NCBI RefSeq assembly: GCF_004322855.1
Contig: NZ_CP036402.1
Coordinates: 4,558,001 to 4,622,000 of the forward strand
Direction: 5' to 3'
Origin: Egibacter rhizosphaerae
Lineage (GTDB): Bacteria; Actinomycetota; Nitriliruptoria; Euzebyales; Egibacteraceae
Length of the DNA stretch: 64,000 bases
Shown here: in pieces, positions 52,048-61,796 of the stretch
How positions within the stretch are numbered: position 1 is the first letter of the stretch
Layout of the letters: each line of letters opens with the position of its first letter
Program-made: the position numbers and the translations under genes
The notes under the pieces: generated by a model
Told to the model about the DNA's origin: nothing
What the model saw: only the letters and a program-made list of their open reading frames with translations
Databases searched by the model: none

Positions 52048-53022
52048 ATGCCTTCCTTGCTTGCGCTCATGGCCCAGATCCCGCCGCCGCCCGGGCAGGG
52101 GCTGCCGCTCGGCCCGGTGACCCTGAACTTCTACGGCCTCGTCATCGGCATCGGCGCGGTCCTTGCGGTTCTTCTCGCTCGTCGCCGCTACGCGGCCCTC
52201 GGGGGCGATCCCGAGGATCTCGAGATGACGGCGATCGTGGGGCTGATCGCCGGGTTCCTCGGGGCTCGGATCGGTTTCGTCCTGTGGCGGTTGCCTGACT
52301 TCGCCGATCGTCCTCTGGCCGTGTTCGCCATCTGGGAGGGGGGACTGGTCCTCTTCGGCGGTTTGGTCGGGGGGATCGCGGCGGCGTGGTTCATGGCTCG
52401 GCGGCGTGGGATGGACATCCCCGCGTTCGCCGACGCGGCCGCGCCCGGGATCCCGCTCGCGCAGGCGATCGGCCGCTGGGGCAACTACTTCAATCAGGAG
52501 CTGTATGGCCTGCCCGCGGACGTGCCGTGGGCACTCGAGGTCGAGCCGGACCGCCGGGCGGCGGGCTTCGAGGAGTTCAGCACCTTCCACCCGACGTTCT
52601 TGTACGAGTCGCTGGCGAACCTGGTCCTCGTGGCGGTGATCCTCGTCGTCGGGCGTGGTGGTCGCTTGCACCGAGGCGCCCTGATCTTCGTCTACCTCGC
52701 GGGTTACTCGGTGATCCGCTTCAGCGTGGAACTGCTGCGCATCGACACGGATTTCCGGCTGCTCGGGCTCTCGCGCAACAACTGGGCCTTCGCGCTCCTC
52801 GCGATCGCGGCGATCGTCGCACTCGTGTGGTGGCAGCGGCGTCCCGAGCCGCAGCCGGCCCCGAAGTCCGGGTCCGGTCGGGGCACCGGGTCGAAGGGTG
52901 GCGCCAAGGGGGGCTCGAAGGGGGGCTCGCAGTCCGCCAAGCAGAGCTCGAGGAGCCGTTCCAAGGGGCGCTCGGCGGGCGGGTCGAAGGGCGGCGGGAA
53001 ACGCCCGCGGTCGCAGCGCTAG
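52048..53022 (+). CDS. lgt: Prolipoprotein diacylglyceryl transferase
   Basis: Lgt (324 aa) adds diacylglycerol to the lipobox Cys of prelipoproteins, in the inner leaflet. Seven hydrophobic segments; the key motif IGRWGNYFNQELYG (about 145-158) has catalytic Arg, Asn and Glu; FEEFSTFHPTFLYES and the GGLVLFGGLVGG loop fit actinobacterial Lgt. The C-terminal 55 residues are Lys/Ser/Gly/Arg-rich and cytoplasmic, an extension also common in actinobacteria. ATG 52048 is used; GTG or ATG alternatives at 52000 and 52069 exist. Its stop directly abuts that of the convergent PBP gene. Confidence 0.94.
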   Translation: MPSLLALMAQIPPPPGQGLPLGPVTLNFYGLVIGIGAVLAVLLARRRYAALGGDPEDLEMTAIVGLIAGFLGARIGFVLWRLPDFADRPLAVFAIWEGGLVLFGGLVGGIAAAWFMARRRGMDIPAFADAAAPGIPLAQAIGRWGNYFNQELYGLPADVPWALEVEPDRRAAGFEEFSTFHPTFLYESLANLVLVAVILVVGRGGRLHRGALIFVYLAGYSVIRFSVELLRIDTDFRLLGLSRNNWAFALLAIAAIVALVWWQRRPEPQPAPKSGSGRGTGSKGGAKGGSKGGSQSAKQSSRSRSKGRSAGGSKGGGKRPRSQR

Positions 53023-54908
53023 TCATTCGGCGAGCGCCCCCACGAGGTCGGCCGCGAGCGGGGCTGCGGTCTCCCCGCCCGCACCCCCGCCCTCCACGAG
53101 CACGGCGAAGGCAAGGCCCGCTGATCCGTCCTCTCCGAACAGCTCGGGTGCGACGCCCACGAACCAGGCGTGCTCCCCGTCGTCGACCTGGGCGGTGCCG
53201 GTCTTGCCGAGGACGGTGACGCCATCGGCGGCCGCGGCGGTACCGGTCCCGTCCTCGACGGCCTGTTCCATCAGGCTGCTGAGCACGTCCGGATCACCGG
53301 GGGCCTCGGTCTCCGACGCACCCTCCCCCTCGACGACGAAGGGCTGGCGCCACCGACCCGTGACGGCGGCCGCTGCCACCCCGGCCATGTGCGCGGGGGA
53401 GGCCTCGACGCGTCCTTGGCCGATGGCTTGCGCGGCGAGTTCGGTCTCGTCCTGTGGCTCGGGCATCGCCGCGAGCGATGTGAGCCCGGCGAGTTGGTAA
53501 CCGGGGTCCTCGCCGGAGAAGCCGAACCCTTCCGCGTCCTGCGCGAGTGCCTCCCCCCGAGCTCGAGCGCCTCGTCGATGAAGGCCGTGTTGCAGGACTC
53601 GACGAACGCCTCCGCGAAGGGGATGTCGCCGAGGTCGAGATCCCCGGCGTTGGTGAACACGCGGCCCCCGGCGGTGCGCTGCGCCTCGCAGGCGACCGTC
53701 TCGTCGGGCTCCGTCCCGGCGTCGAGCAGCGCGGCGGCCGTCACGAGCTTGAACGTCGATCCCGGCGCGTATCGCCCGGTGAGTGCGCGCGGGAACTCGT
53801 CCCTCGGTCGGCTGACCGCGGCGCGGACGCCGCCGGACGCGGGGTCGAGCGCGACGATCGCGCTCCCCCGTCCCTCGGCCTCGAGCACCTCGGCCGCGGC
53901 TTGCTGGATGTTCGCATCGAGAGCGGTCGCGAGCGGCTCCGGCTCCACCGGGTCGAAATCGGCGAGGACGGTGACGGTCGTCCCGTCCTCGCCGACGATA
54001 CGTACCTCGCCTCCGGGGCGTCCGGCGAGTTCCTCCTCGAACCGAGCCTCGAGCCCGGTGCGCCCGACGACGTCGCCCTCACGGTACGGCGGCCCCAGCT
54101 CGTCGAGCTGCTCGGCGGTGATCTGGTCGAGCCCTCCGACGAGTTCCCCCACCGCGGCGTTGGCCGGGACGCGGTCGGTCTCCTCCTGAAACACGATCCC
54201 GTCGAGTGCCGCGAGCTCCTCCCGCACCTCCTCCACCGCGTCGGGTGGCATGGTCGCGACCGGATAGAACCAGTCGGGCTCCAGATCCCCCGCGAGGAGC
54301 TCGGCCACCTCGTCCTCGTTCGCATCGGTCAGCTGCTCGAGCTCGCGGGCGAGTTCGTCGTGGTCGGCGACGTGCTGCGGTTCGACGCCGACCGTCACGA
54401 CCTCCCCGCTGCCGGACAGGGGTTCGTCGTCGTGGCCGAGGATGGGAGCCCGCTCGGCCCAGTTCCGCGCCCGGTCGAGCTCCTGGGCCTCGCCGAGATC
54501 GGGATGCAGCACCTCCGGGGCCCAGTCGACCTCCCAGGCGTCCTCGCCCACCCGCACGACGCGGAAGCTGCCGACGTAGCTCCAGACACCGAGGTCCTCG
54601 AGGCTCAGGGTCGCCTCGAACGTGGCGGGTGCCGATTCCTCGAGGTCGTCGACGTCGAGCCGTGAGAGGTCGATGCTCGCCTCGCTGACATCGAGGTGCT
54701 CGTGGGCTTCGGCGTGCGCCTCGCCGGCCTCGCCGCCGGTCACCTCGTCGAGCGCCTCCCAGTCCTCCGCCGACCAGGCCGTGACGAATCGCTGGGCGGT
54801 CTGTCGGACGATCTCGGATTCGTCGTCGGCGACGAGCGCCCACCACGCCCCCACCGCGGCGCCGGCGATCGCCGCGAGCGCGAACAGTCCGATGAGCAGT
54901 CGGCGCAC
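53023..54908 (-). pseudogene. Penicillin-binding transpeptidase (MecA_N type), broken by one frameshift
   Basis: Class B-like penicillin-binding protein that would cross-link peptidoglycan. TM anchor at 5-25; NTF2-like MecA_N domain (30-155); dimerisation/linker region (160-310, with RTGLEARFEEELAG); transpeptidase from about 330 with the catalytic SxxK GSTFK (S384), SCN (438-440) and, in the other frame, KTG in LGKTGTAQ. The frame changes at a run of six Gs (plus-strand CCCCCC at 53553-53558): after ALELGG the continuing protein (EALAQDAEGFGFSG) is one base away. A seventh G restores a perfect 628-aa protein (1887 nt). It may be a sequencing or assembly error, a recent mutation, or a phase-variable tract. 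Confidence 0.85.
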
Positions 54909-55093
54909 GTTCGCTCCTCGATTCGAGTCGATGTCCCGGCCGGGCGCGACCGGCTGGCTCGGTCCGCCGCAGGTGATCCTACGGCCTCCGCCGGGCTCGA
55001 CCCAGCGGGCACCGGCGTCGCGCGCCGACGCCCGCCGAGGCGCTCAGCACGTCGATCGTCGCGCCATCGGACCTCCCGAGGTGCGCACGACGG

Positions 55094-57835
55094 TCAGCCA
55101 CCGGGGTGTTCGATCGGGACGCGGCGCGCAGGCCGCCGGGACGAGCTGCCAGCGCCGCCCACGAGTTGCAGGCGCCCGGCGATGGTCTCGGCCGGTGCCG
55201 GTCCACCGAACAGATACCCCTGGGCGAACTTGCACCGGGCTTCGACCAGCGCGTCGCGGTGGTGGGATTCCTCGACCCCCTCGGCGACCGTGTCGATGCC
55301 GAGGCGCCGGCCCAGCTCGACGATCGCGGTCAGCATCTGCTCCCCCCGCTCGCCGCCTTGCGCCCCGGTCAGGAAGACGCGGTCGATCTTCAACTGATCG
55401 AGGGGGAAGCGCGCCAGGTGCCCGAGGGCAGAGTACCCGGTGCCGAAGTCGTCCAGTGCGACACGCACGCTGCGGCTCCGCAGCTCCTCGATGACTGCGC
55501 CGGCGGTCGCCGGGTACTGCATGATGGCCGTTTCGGTCAGCTCGAGCACCAGGGCCTGGCCGGGCAGGCCCGTGTCGGCCAGCGTGTCCTCGACCGCGGT
55601 CACCAGTCCGTCGGACTCGAGATTCCGAGCGCTGACGTTCACGCTGACGGTGAGGTCGGGATGGTGCACCCGCCACCCGGCGAGATCCCGGCACGCCACC
55701 CCGAGGACGTGTTGGTCGATCTCGTCGATCAGCCCGATCTCCTCGGCGAGCGGGATGAAGACGCCCGGTGGGACCTGCCCGTGCCGGGACGAGTTCCACC
55801 GCGCGAGTGCCTCGAGCCCCACGACGGTCCCGTCCTCGACGGTCACCAGCGGCTGGTACCAGACCGCGATCTCACCCTGGGGGATCGCGGCGTGCAGATC
55901 GTTCTCGAGCGCATGGCGGGTCCGCGTGGCGTCCTCGAGGCGGGCGGAATGCTCCACGACCGTTCCCGGCCCGGCCGCCTTCGCCTGGTACATCGCGAGA
56001 TCGGCCCGTCGCAGCATGGCCTCCACGTCCCGATCCTCCGGGCGCAGGAACGCGAGGCCGACCGAGGCTCGGCAACGCACGCTGACCCCGTCGAGCTCCA
56101 TCGGTCGTGCCAGCACCTCGGCCACCCGATCGGCGATCCGCCGGGCATCCGCCGCATCCGCGAGGCCCTCGAGCAGGACGGCGAACTCGTCGCCCCCGAG
56201 GCGCGCGACGGTGTCCTGCGTACGCACCGTGGTCCGAACGCGATCGGTCGTCGCGACCAGCACACGATCCCCGAAGGAGTGGCCGTACTGATCGTTGACG
56301 CGCTTGAACCCGTCCAGGTCGATGAAGAAGACCGCCGCGGTGGCGTTGGTGGCGGCGCGGCGCTCGAGGGCGTGACCGAGCCGTTCGGCGAACAGCGCCC
56401 GGTTGGCCGCCCCGGTGAGCGTATCGTGAAACGCTTGATGGGAGAGTTCGCGCTGCAGGGCCTTGCGCTCGCTCACGTCGCGGGTGGTGAGGACGTAGTC
56501 GGCCATGTCGGGATCGTCGCGTCGGTCCGACAGCGCCGTCTCGGTGTCGATCCAGTGGCCGTCCCGATGCCGGAACCGCCATTCGGCGCTCACCGTCGCC
56601 CGCCGCCCGGGTTCCGTGAGCAGGTGCTGCACGTGCTCGCGGTCGTCCTGGTGCACGAGGTCGAACAGGCACGTCCCCCGCAGCCCCTCCGGCGCGGTCC
56701 CGAGCAGGCTGCGCGCTTGGGCGCTGGCCAGGTGGATCGTGCCTGCACGGTCGACCTCGAGGACGAGGTCCGACGAGTGCTCGACCAGTGCTCGGAAGCG
56801 GCGCTCGCTGCCCTCGAGCGCCTCCAACAGGTGCAGGCGGTCCAGAACGAGGCCGATCTCGCTCGCGAGCGCCGCGAGCGCATCACGGTCGTTGCTGCCC
56901 AGCACCTCGGGCGTCCCGACCGCGACGACCCCCGAGAGCTGGGAAGCGACGACGACGAGCCCGAGCGTGAGGTGGCCCTGGGGGAGCTCGACGCCCCACT
57001 GTCGTCCGAGGGATCGCGCGGACTGCGGCCCGAGCACCAGCGTGCTGCGCACCCCCCGGCGCTCGAGGTGATCCAGCGCGGTGCGCAGTTCGCCGACGTC
57101 GATCCTCGTGCCGCGCAGCCCCTCGGCTCCGTCACCGCGGGTCTGGGCGATCTCGACCGTGGCCGCCGTCTCGTCCGTGCGCGCGAAGAACGCCGTGGCA
57201 TCGTCGGTCAGCTGCGTGAGGCGATCCAGTGCGGCGCCGACGGCGGCATCCAGGTCCTCGAGGGTGCGGGCGGTGCCCAGCTCGGTGCTGCTCGCGGCGA
57301 GCACCTCCTCGCGGCGCGTCGCTCGCTCGGCGGCCTCGAGCGCCTGCAGTAGCCATCCCGCAGCGAACGGGTGCAATCCCACCAGGGGTGCGGCGATCGC
57401 GACGGTCGCGAACCCGACCGACGGGGAATCCCACGCCCCTGCGAGGGCGATGAGATACGCACCACCGTAGATGGCGGCGGCGCGCGCCATGTCCCGTCGT
57501 CCCTGGGCCACGCGTGTGCACCAGGCGAACAGCAGGAGCCCCAGGATCGGGATGAGGCTGCCGAGGAGGGCCGCGAGCGTTCCCATCGCCGTCAACTCGG
57601 CCGCGTCGCCGACGACGCTCGGTGGTCGCCGGTTGCCGGTCCACCACGCTCGCAACACGACCAACCCGACGAGCCCGAGGATCGTCAGCCGCTCACCGGC
57701 ACTCCGACCCCCGTCGGCGAGCACGTACGCGGACACGGCCACCGCGTAGACGCTCGTCGCGACCAGGAACGCCCGATGGTACGCCGCGCTCGACTCCGGG
57801 CCCCGCAGCGGCAGGACTGTCAGCACCCGTAGCAC
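55094..57835 (-). CDS. Membrane GAF-PAS-GGDEF-EAL signalling protein
   Basis: c-di-GMP enzyme (913 aa). N-terminal part: about six hydrophobic segments (residues 15-170). Then a GAF-like domain (about 190-350), a PAS domain (about 360-480), a GGDEF domain with an intact RLGGDEFAVLL and FFIDLDGFKRVND, and an EAL domain with GLEALARW, ALDDFGTGYS and LELTETAI. Both active sites look intact, so it may make and degrade c-di-GMP. GTG 57835 is preferred because GGAGG lies eight bases before. It is a solitary gene on the minus strand. Confidence 0.93.
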   Translation of the reverse strand: MLRVLTVLPLRGPESSAAYHRAFLVATSVYAVAVSAYVLADGGRSAGERLTILGLVGLVVLRAWWTGNRRPPSVVGDAAELTAMGTLAALLGSLIPILGLLLFAWCTRVAQGRRDMARAAAIYGGAYLIALAGAWDSPSVGFATVAIAAPLVGLHPFAAGWLLQALEAAERATRREEVLAASSTELGTARTLEDLDAAVGAALDRLTQLTDDATAFFARTDETAATVEIAQTRGDGAEGLRGTRIDVGELRTALDHLERRGVRSTLVLGPQSARSLGRQWGVELPQGHLTLGLVVVASQLSGVVAVGTPEVLGSNDRDALAALASEIGLVLDRLHLLEALEGSERRFRALVEHSSDLVLEVDRAGTIHLASAQARSLLGTAPEGLRGTCLFDLVHQDDREHVQHLLTEPGRRATVSAEWRFRHRDGHWIDTETALSDRRDDPDMADYVLTTRDVSERKALQRELSHQAFHDTLTGAANRALFAERLGHALERRAATNATAAVFFIDLDGFKRVNDQYGHSFGDRVLVATTDRVRTTVRTQDTVARLGGDEFAVLLEGLADAADARRIADRVAEVLARPMELDGVSVRCRASVGLAFLRPEDRDVEAMLRRADLAMYQAKAAGPGTVVEHSARLEDATRTRHALENDLHAAIPQGEIAVWYQPLVTVEDGTVVGLEALARWNSSRHGQVPPGVFIPLAEEIGLIDEIDQHVLGVACRDLAGWRVHHPDLTVSVNVSARNLESDGLVTAVEDTLADTGLPGQALVLELTETAIMQYPATAGAVIEELRSRSVRVALDDFGTGYSALGHLARFPLDQLKIDRVFLTGAQGGERGEQMLTAIVELGRRLGIDTVAEGVEESHHRDALVEARCKFAQGYLFGGPAPAETIAGRLQLVGGAGSSSRRPARRVPIEHPGG

Positions 57836-58028
57836 GCTCTCGCCTCCTCCCCCGCCGGGCGTCCCGGACAACGGGCCTGTCGACCCGCCGCAGGAGCTAC
57901 CTACCCCCCGAATCGGCGGGATCCGGGCAGGCTGAACCATTCCGGCCAGTCCAGCCCCGCGGGCTCAGGTCGGGGGGGCGGTCGAACGAACGGGCGTGCG
58001 TGGTGGACGTGTCACCGAGGCGGTCGGT

Positions 58029-58061
58029 GCTGACCGCCGCAGGCCGTCGCGGGCGATCAGC
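58029..58061 (-). terminator. Possible hairpin after dnaE
   Basis: GCTGACCGCC (58029-58038) can pair with GGCGATCAGC (58052-58061), 10 pairs with one G-T, loop 13 nt, just 2 nt after the dnaE stop. No T tract. Moderate support. Confidence 0.4.
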
Positions 58062-58063
58062 GC

Positions 58064-61000
58064 TCAGCGGATCGCATCCGGCCCCAGCAGGCTCTTGAGC
58101 TGCGCGTAGAGTCCCCCGTCGCGACTGACCCGCAACTCGTCGGGGAGCTGCAACGTGGTCCGCCGTGCCCCGCCGTTCTCGAGCCGCAGGTGGACCGGGG
58201 CGGCCCCGGGATGCTCCGCGAGCACGCGCTTCAGTTGGCCCACCCGGGTGTCGGTGCACTGCTCGGGCGCGACGCGCAGTTCGACGGGGGCTCTCGTGGC
58301 GTCGGAGACGTCGGGAGCGCGGACGTCGGTCGCGATCACCTTCGGTGGGTCGGCCCCGTCGAGACGTCCGCTGACCGCCAGGATGGCGTCCTCGACGAGC
58401 AGCTCCGCGGCGTCGGCGTAGACCGACGGGAAGAAGATGCAGTCGATGCCGCCCTGCAGGTCCTCGAGCGTCCCGGTGACGTAGGGCTCGCCCTTCTTCG
58501 TGAACTTCTTCGCGAGCCCCGTGAGAATCCCCGCCACCGTCAACTGCGCGGCCCCTGCGGCCGACTGCTTGTCGGAACGACCCCGGTCGGCACCCGTGGG
58601 CGCACTCTCGCCGTCGCGGGCGAGCTCCCCGATCGCGACCGTCGACTGCTGCTCGATCACCCGTTCCAGGCCGAACAAGGGGTGATCGCTCACGTACAGG
58701 CCGAGCATCTCGCGCTCGTGCGCGAGCTTCTCCTTGCGGTCGAACTCGGCGTCGTCCACCGCGAGGCTGCCGAGATCGTCCAAGTGCTCGTCGCCGAGGT
58801 CGCCGAACAGGCTGTCCTGACCCATGGCCTCGTTGCGCTTGATGCTCTGCGCCTGCTCGACGACCGGCTCGTAGGCCAGCAACAGGCCCTTGCGCGGATG
58901 ACCGAGCGACTCGAACGCCCCGGCCTTGATGAGGGACTCGAGCGTGCGCTTGTTCAGAACGCCGGAGTCGACCTTCCGACAGAAGTCCCCGAAGTCGACG
59001 AAGGGACCGTGCTCGCGCCGTGCCGCGATGATCGCCTCGCAGACCGACTCACCGACGTTGCGAACCCCCGAGAGGCCGAAGCGGATGCGCTGGGCGCCGG
59101 CCCCCTCTTCGGCGCCCGGCTCGGTGGCCGGCGAGAAGTCAACGAGCGAGTCGTTGACGTCCGGCTGCAGCACCTCGATGCCCATCGTGCGGCAGGTGTG
59201 CAGGTAGAGAGGTAGGCGATCCTTGTTCGTCTTGACGCTCGTGAGCAGCGCCGACATGTACTCGACCGGGTAGTGCGCCTTCAGGTAGGCGGTCTGGTAG
59301 CTGACCAGCCCGTACCCCGCCGAGTGCGACTTGTTGAAGGCGTAGTCGGCGAAGCCCTCGATGAGGTCCCACAGCTCCTGCGCGAGCTGCTCGGAGTAGC
59401 CCCGTTCGCCCATGCCGGCGAGGAACTTCTCGCGCTGGGCGTCCATCTCCTTCTGCTTCTTCTTGCCGATCGCGCGCCGAAGGAGGTCGGCCTCGCCCAG
59501 GCTGAATCCGGCGAGCGTCTGCGCGATCTTCAGGACCTGCTCCTGGTAGACGATGATCCCGTAGGTCGGTTCGAGGATCTCGACGAGGTCGTCGTGCGGG
59601 TACGTCACGGGCTTGCGGCCGTGTTTGCGTTCGACGTACTCGGTGTGCAGATCCGCCGACATCGGCCCGGGCCGGTAGAGCGCGAGCAACGCGACGACGT
59701 CGTCGAACCCGTCGGGCTTGAGCTGCTTGCAGAGGGCCTTGATGCCGGTCGAGTCGAGCTGGAACACCCCGTCGGTGTCCCCCCGCGACAGCATCTCGTA
59801 GGTCGCGGGGTCGTCGAGCGGGACGTGGTCGATGTCGATCCGCTGTCCGGTGGTCGACTCGATGTGCGCGAGCGCGTCGCTGATGACGGTGAGGTTGCGC
59901 AGGCCGAGGAAGTCCATCTTGAGCAGGCCGATGTCCTCGACCATGCCCCCGTCGTACTGGGTGACGACCTCGCCTTCCTCGACCCGCAGGACGGGACAGT
60001 GCTCGGTGATCGGATCCCCGGCGATCACGACGCCGGCCGCGTGGATCGAGTGCTGCCGCCGCAGCCCCTCGAGCTGCTTCGCCGTGTCGAGGACCTGCTT
60101 CGCATCGGGCTCGTTGTCCCAGGCCTCCGCGAGCTCGGTCGACAGCTCGTAGGCCTGATCGAGCGCGTACTCCTTGCCCATCACCGGTGGCGGCATCATC
60201 TTGGAAAGGCGGTCGCCGAACCCGAAGGGGTGGCCCATGACGCGCGCGGCGTCACGGATCGCCGCCTTCGCCTTGATCGTGGAGTAGGTGATGATCTGTG
60301 CGACCCGGTCCTCGCCGTACTTGTCGATCGAGTACTGGATCATCTCCCCGCGGCGACGCTCGTCGAAGTCGAGGTCGATGTCCGGCATCGTGACCCGCTC
60401 GGGGTTCAGGAAGCGCTCGAAGATCAGGTCGTGCTCGATCGGGTCGAGGTCGGTGATGCCGGTGCAGTACGCCACGGCGCATCCGGCCGCCGAGCCGCGA
60501 CCCGGCCCCAGGCGGATCCCGTGCTGGCGGGCGTATTCGCAGAGGTCGGCCACGATCAGGAAGTACGCGGGGAAGCCCATCTGCTCGATGATCGCGAGCT
60601 CCGACTCCAGACGTTCGGTGACCTTCTGCGACAGCGGCACGCCGTACCGCTGCTCGGCGCCCTCGAAGACCTTGCGGCGCAGGTGTTCGGCCTCGGTGAG
60701 CCCCTCCGGCACCTCGAACTTCGGCAGGTGGAACGTGCCGAAGTCGATCTCGACGTTGCAGCGCTCGGCGATCGCCAGCGTGTTCTTCCACGTCTGTGGC
60801 AACTCGGGGAAGAGCGCCTGCATCTCGTGCGGCGCCTTCACGTAGAACTGGTCGCTCTTGAACTTGAACCGATCCGGATCGGACTTCTGGCTGCCCGTCT
60901 GGATGCACAGGAGGCAGTCGTGCGCCTCGTGGTCGTGCTGGTGGGTGTAGTGGCTGTCGTTGGTCACGACGAGCCCGAGGCCGAGGTCGCGGGCGATCTC

Positions 61001-61612
61001 GATCAGCTGGCCGTTGGTCTTGTGCTGCTCAGGGATCCCGTGGTCCTGCAGCTCGATGAAGTAGTTGTCCGGCCCGAGGACATCGCGGTACCAGGCCGCG
61101 GTCTCCCGGGCGGCCCGCTCGTCGCCGGACAGCAGATGCTGGTTGACCTCGGCGCCGAGGCAGCCCGACAGCACGATCAGCCCGTCCGCGTACTGCTCGA
61201 GCAGCTCCTTGTCCGCACGGGGCTTGTACCAGTAGCCCTCGAGGTACCCCCGGCTCACGAGCTTCATGAGGTTCTTGTAGCCCGTGTTGTTCTCGGCCAG
61301 GACGGACAGGTGGTGGTAGGACTCCTGTTTGCCACTGCCCGCGGTCGCCTCCCCGGACCCACCGCGGCGGGGCCCCTTCTCGTAGCGGCTCCCACGAGCC
61401 ATGTACAGCTCGGAGCCGATGATGGGTTTCACCCCGTGCTCGAGTCCGGCCTTGTAGAAGTCGATGGCCCCGAACATGTTCCCGTGGTCGGTCATGGCGA
61501 GCGCGGGCATGCCCTGTTGTGCGGCGTGGCGCATGATCTCGTCCACACGTGACGCGCCGTCGAGCATCGAGTACTCGGTGTGCGTGTGCAGGTGGACGAA
61601 GCTGTCACCCAC
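58064..61612 (-). CDS. dnaE: DNA polymerase III alpha subunit
   Basis: Replicative polymerase catalytic subunit (1182 aa). N-terminal PHP domain begins VHLHTHTEYSMLDGASRVDEI and has TDHGNMFGAIDF. The catalytic aspartates lie in TMPDIDLDFDERRR (about 405-418); GPGRGSAAGC marks the palm. The thumb, beta-binding and C-terminal OB domain (LTVAGILTGLAKKFTKKGEP) follow. Start GTG 61612 with GGGGGAG upstream. As in mycobacteria (DnaE1), the PHP domain keeps its metal residues and could act as the proofreading exonuclease. It is DnaE1 type, with length as expected. Confidence 0.97.
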   Translation of the reverse strand: MGDSFVHLHTHTEYSMLDGASRVDEIMRHAAQQGMPALAMTDHGNMFGAIDFYKAGLEHGVKPIIGSELYMARGSRYEKGPRRGGSGEATAGSGKQESYHHLSVLAENNTGYKNLMKLVSRGYLEGYWYKPRADKELLEQYADGLIVLSGCLGAEVNQHLLSGDERAARETAAWYRDVLGPDNYFIELQDHGIPEQHKTNGQLIEIARDLGLGLVVTNDSHYTHQHDHEAHDCLLCIQTGSQKSDPDRFKFKSDQFYVKAPHEMQALFPELPQTWKNTLAIAERCNVEIDFGTFHLPKFEVPEGLTEAEHLRRKVFEGAEQRYGVPLSQKVTERLESELAIIEQMGFPAYFLIVADLCEYARQHGIRLGPGRGSAAGCAVAYCTGITDLDPIEHDLIFERFLNPERVTMPDIDLDFDERRRGEMIQYSIDKYGEDRVAQIITYSTIKAKAAIRDAARVMGHPFGFGDRLSKMMPPPVMGKEYALDQAYELSTELAEAWDNEPDAKQVLDTAKQLEGLRRQHSIHAAGVVIAGDPITEHCPVLRVEEGEVVTQYDGGMVEDIGLLKMDFLGLRNLTVISDALAHIESTTGQRIDIDHVPLDDPATYEMLSRGDTDGVFQLDSTGIKALCKQLKPDGFDDVVALLALYRPGPMSADLHTEYVERKHGRKPVTYPHDDLVEILEPTYGIIVYQEQVLKIAQTLAGFSLGEADLLRRAIGKKKQKEMDAQREKFLAGMGERGYSEQLAQELWDLIEGFADYAFNKSHSAGYGLVSYQTAYLKAHYPVEYMSALLTSVKTNKDRLPLYLHTCRTMGIEVLQPDVNDSLVDFSPATEPGAEEGAGAQRIRFGLSGVRNVGESVCEAIIAARREHGPFVDFGDFCRKVDSGVLNKRTLESLIKAGAFESLGHPRKGLLLAYEPVVEQAQSIKRNEAMGQDSLFGDLGDEHLDDLGSLAVDDAEFDRKEKLAHEREMLGLYVSDHPLFGLERVIEQQSTVAIGELARDGESAPTGADRGRSDKQSAAGAAQLTVAGILTGLAKKFTKKGEPYVTGTLEDLQGGIDCIFFPSVYADAAELLVEDAILAVSGRLDGADPPKVIATDVRAPDVSDATRAPVELRVAPEQCTDTRVGQLKRVLAEHPGAAPVHLRLENGGARRTTLQLPDELRVSRDGGLYAQLKSLLGPDAIR

Positions 61613-61796
61613 CGATCTCCCCCTTGTCGCGTTTCATGCATCGGCCTGGCCGGCGGCCGGGAGGCGACCCGGACGCTCGCGGGACCGACACGAGATGTGC
61701 CGGGGGAAGGACGGAGACGGATCCCGTCGTGAATCACACTCGTGTCGTTCGGCCTTCACGGTAGCGCGTCGAGCCGCGCGGAGTCTACCGGGGACC

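Noticed and set aside
51922-52671. Minus-strand open frame over the 26-bp array and lgt
   Set aside because: Antisense to lgt, contains repeat-derived sequence, no motifs.
59273-61552. Long open frame antisense to dnaE
   Set aside because: Explained by dnaE codon bias; no domain seen.
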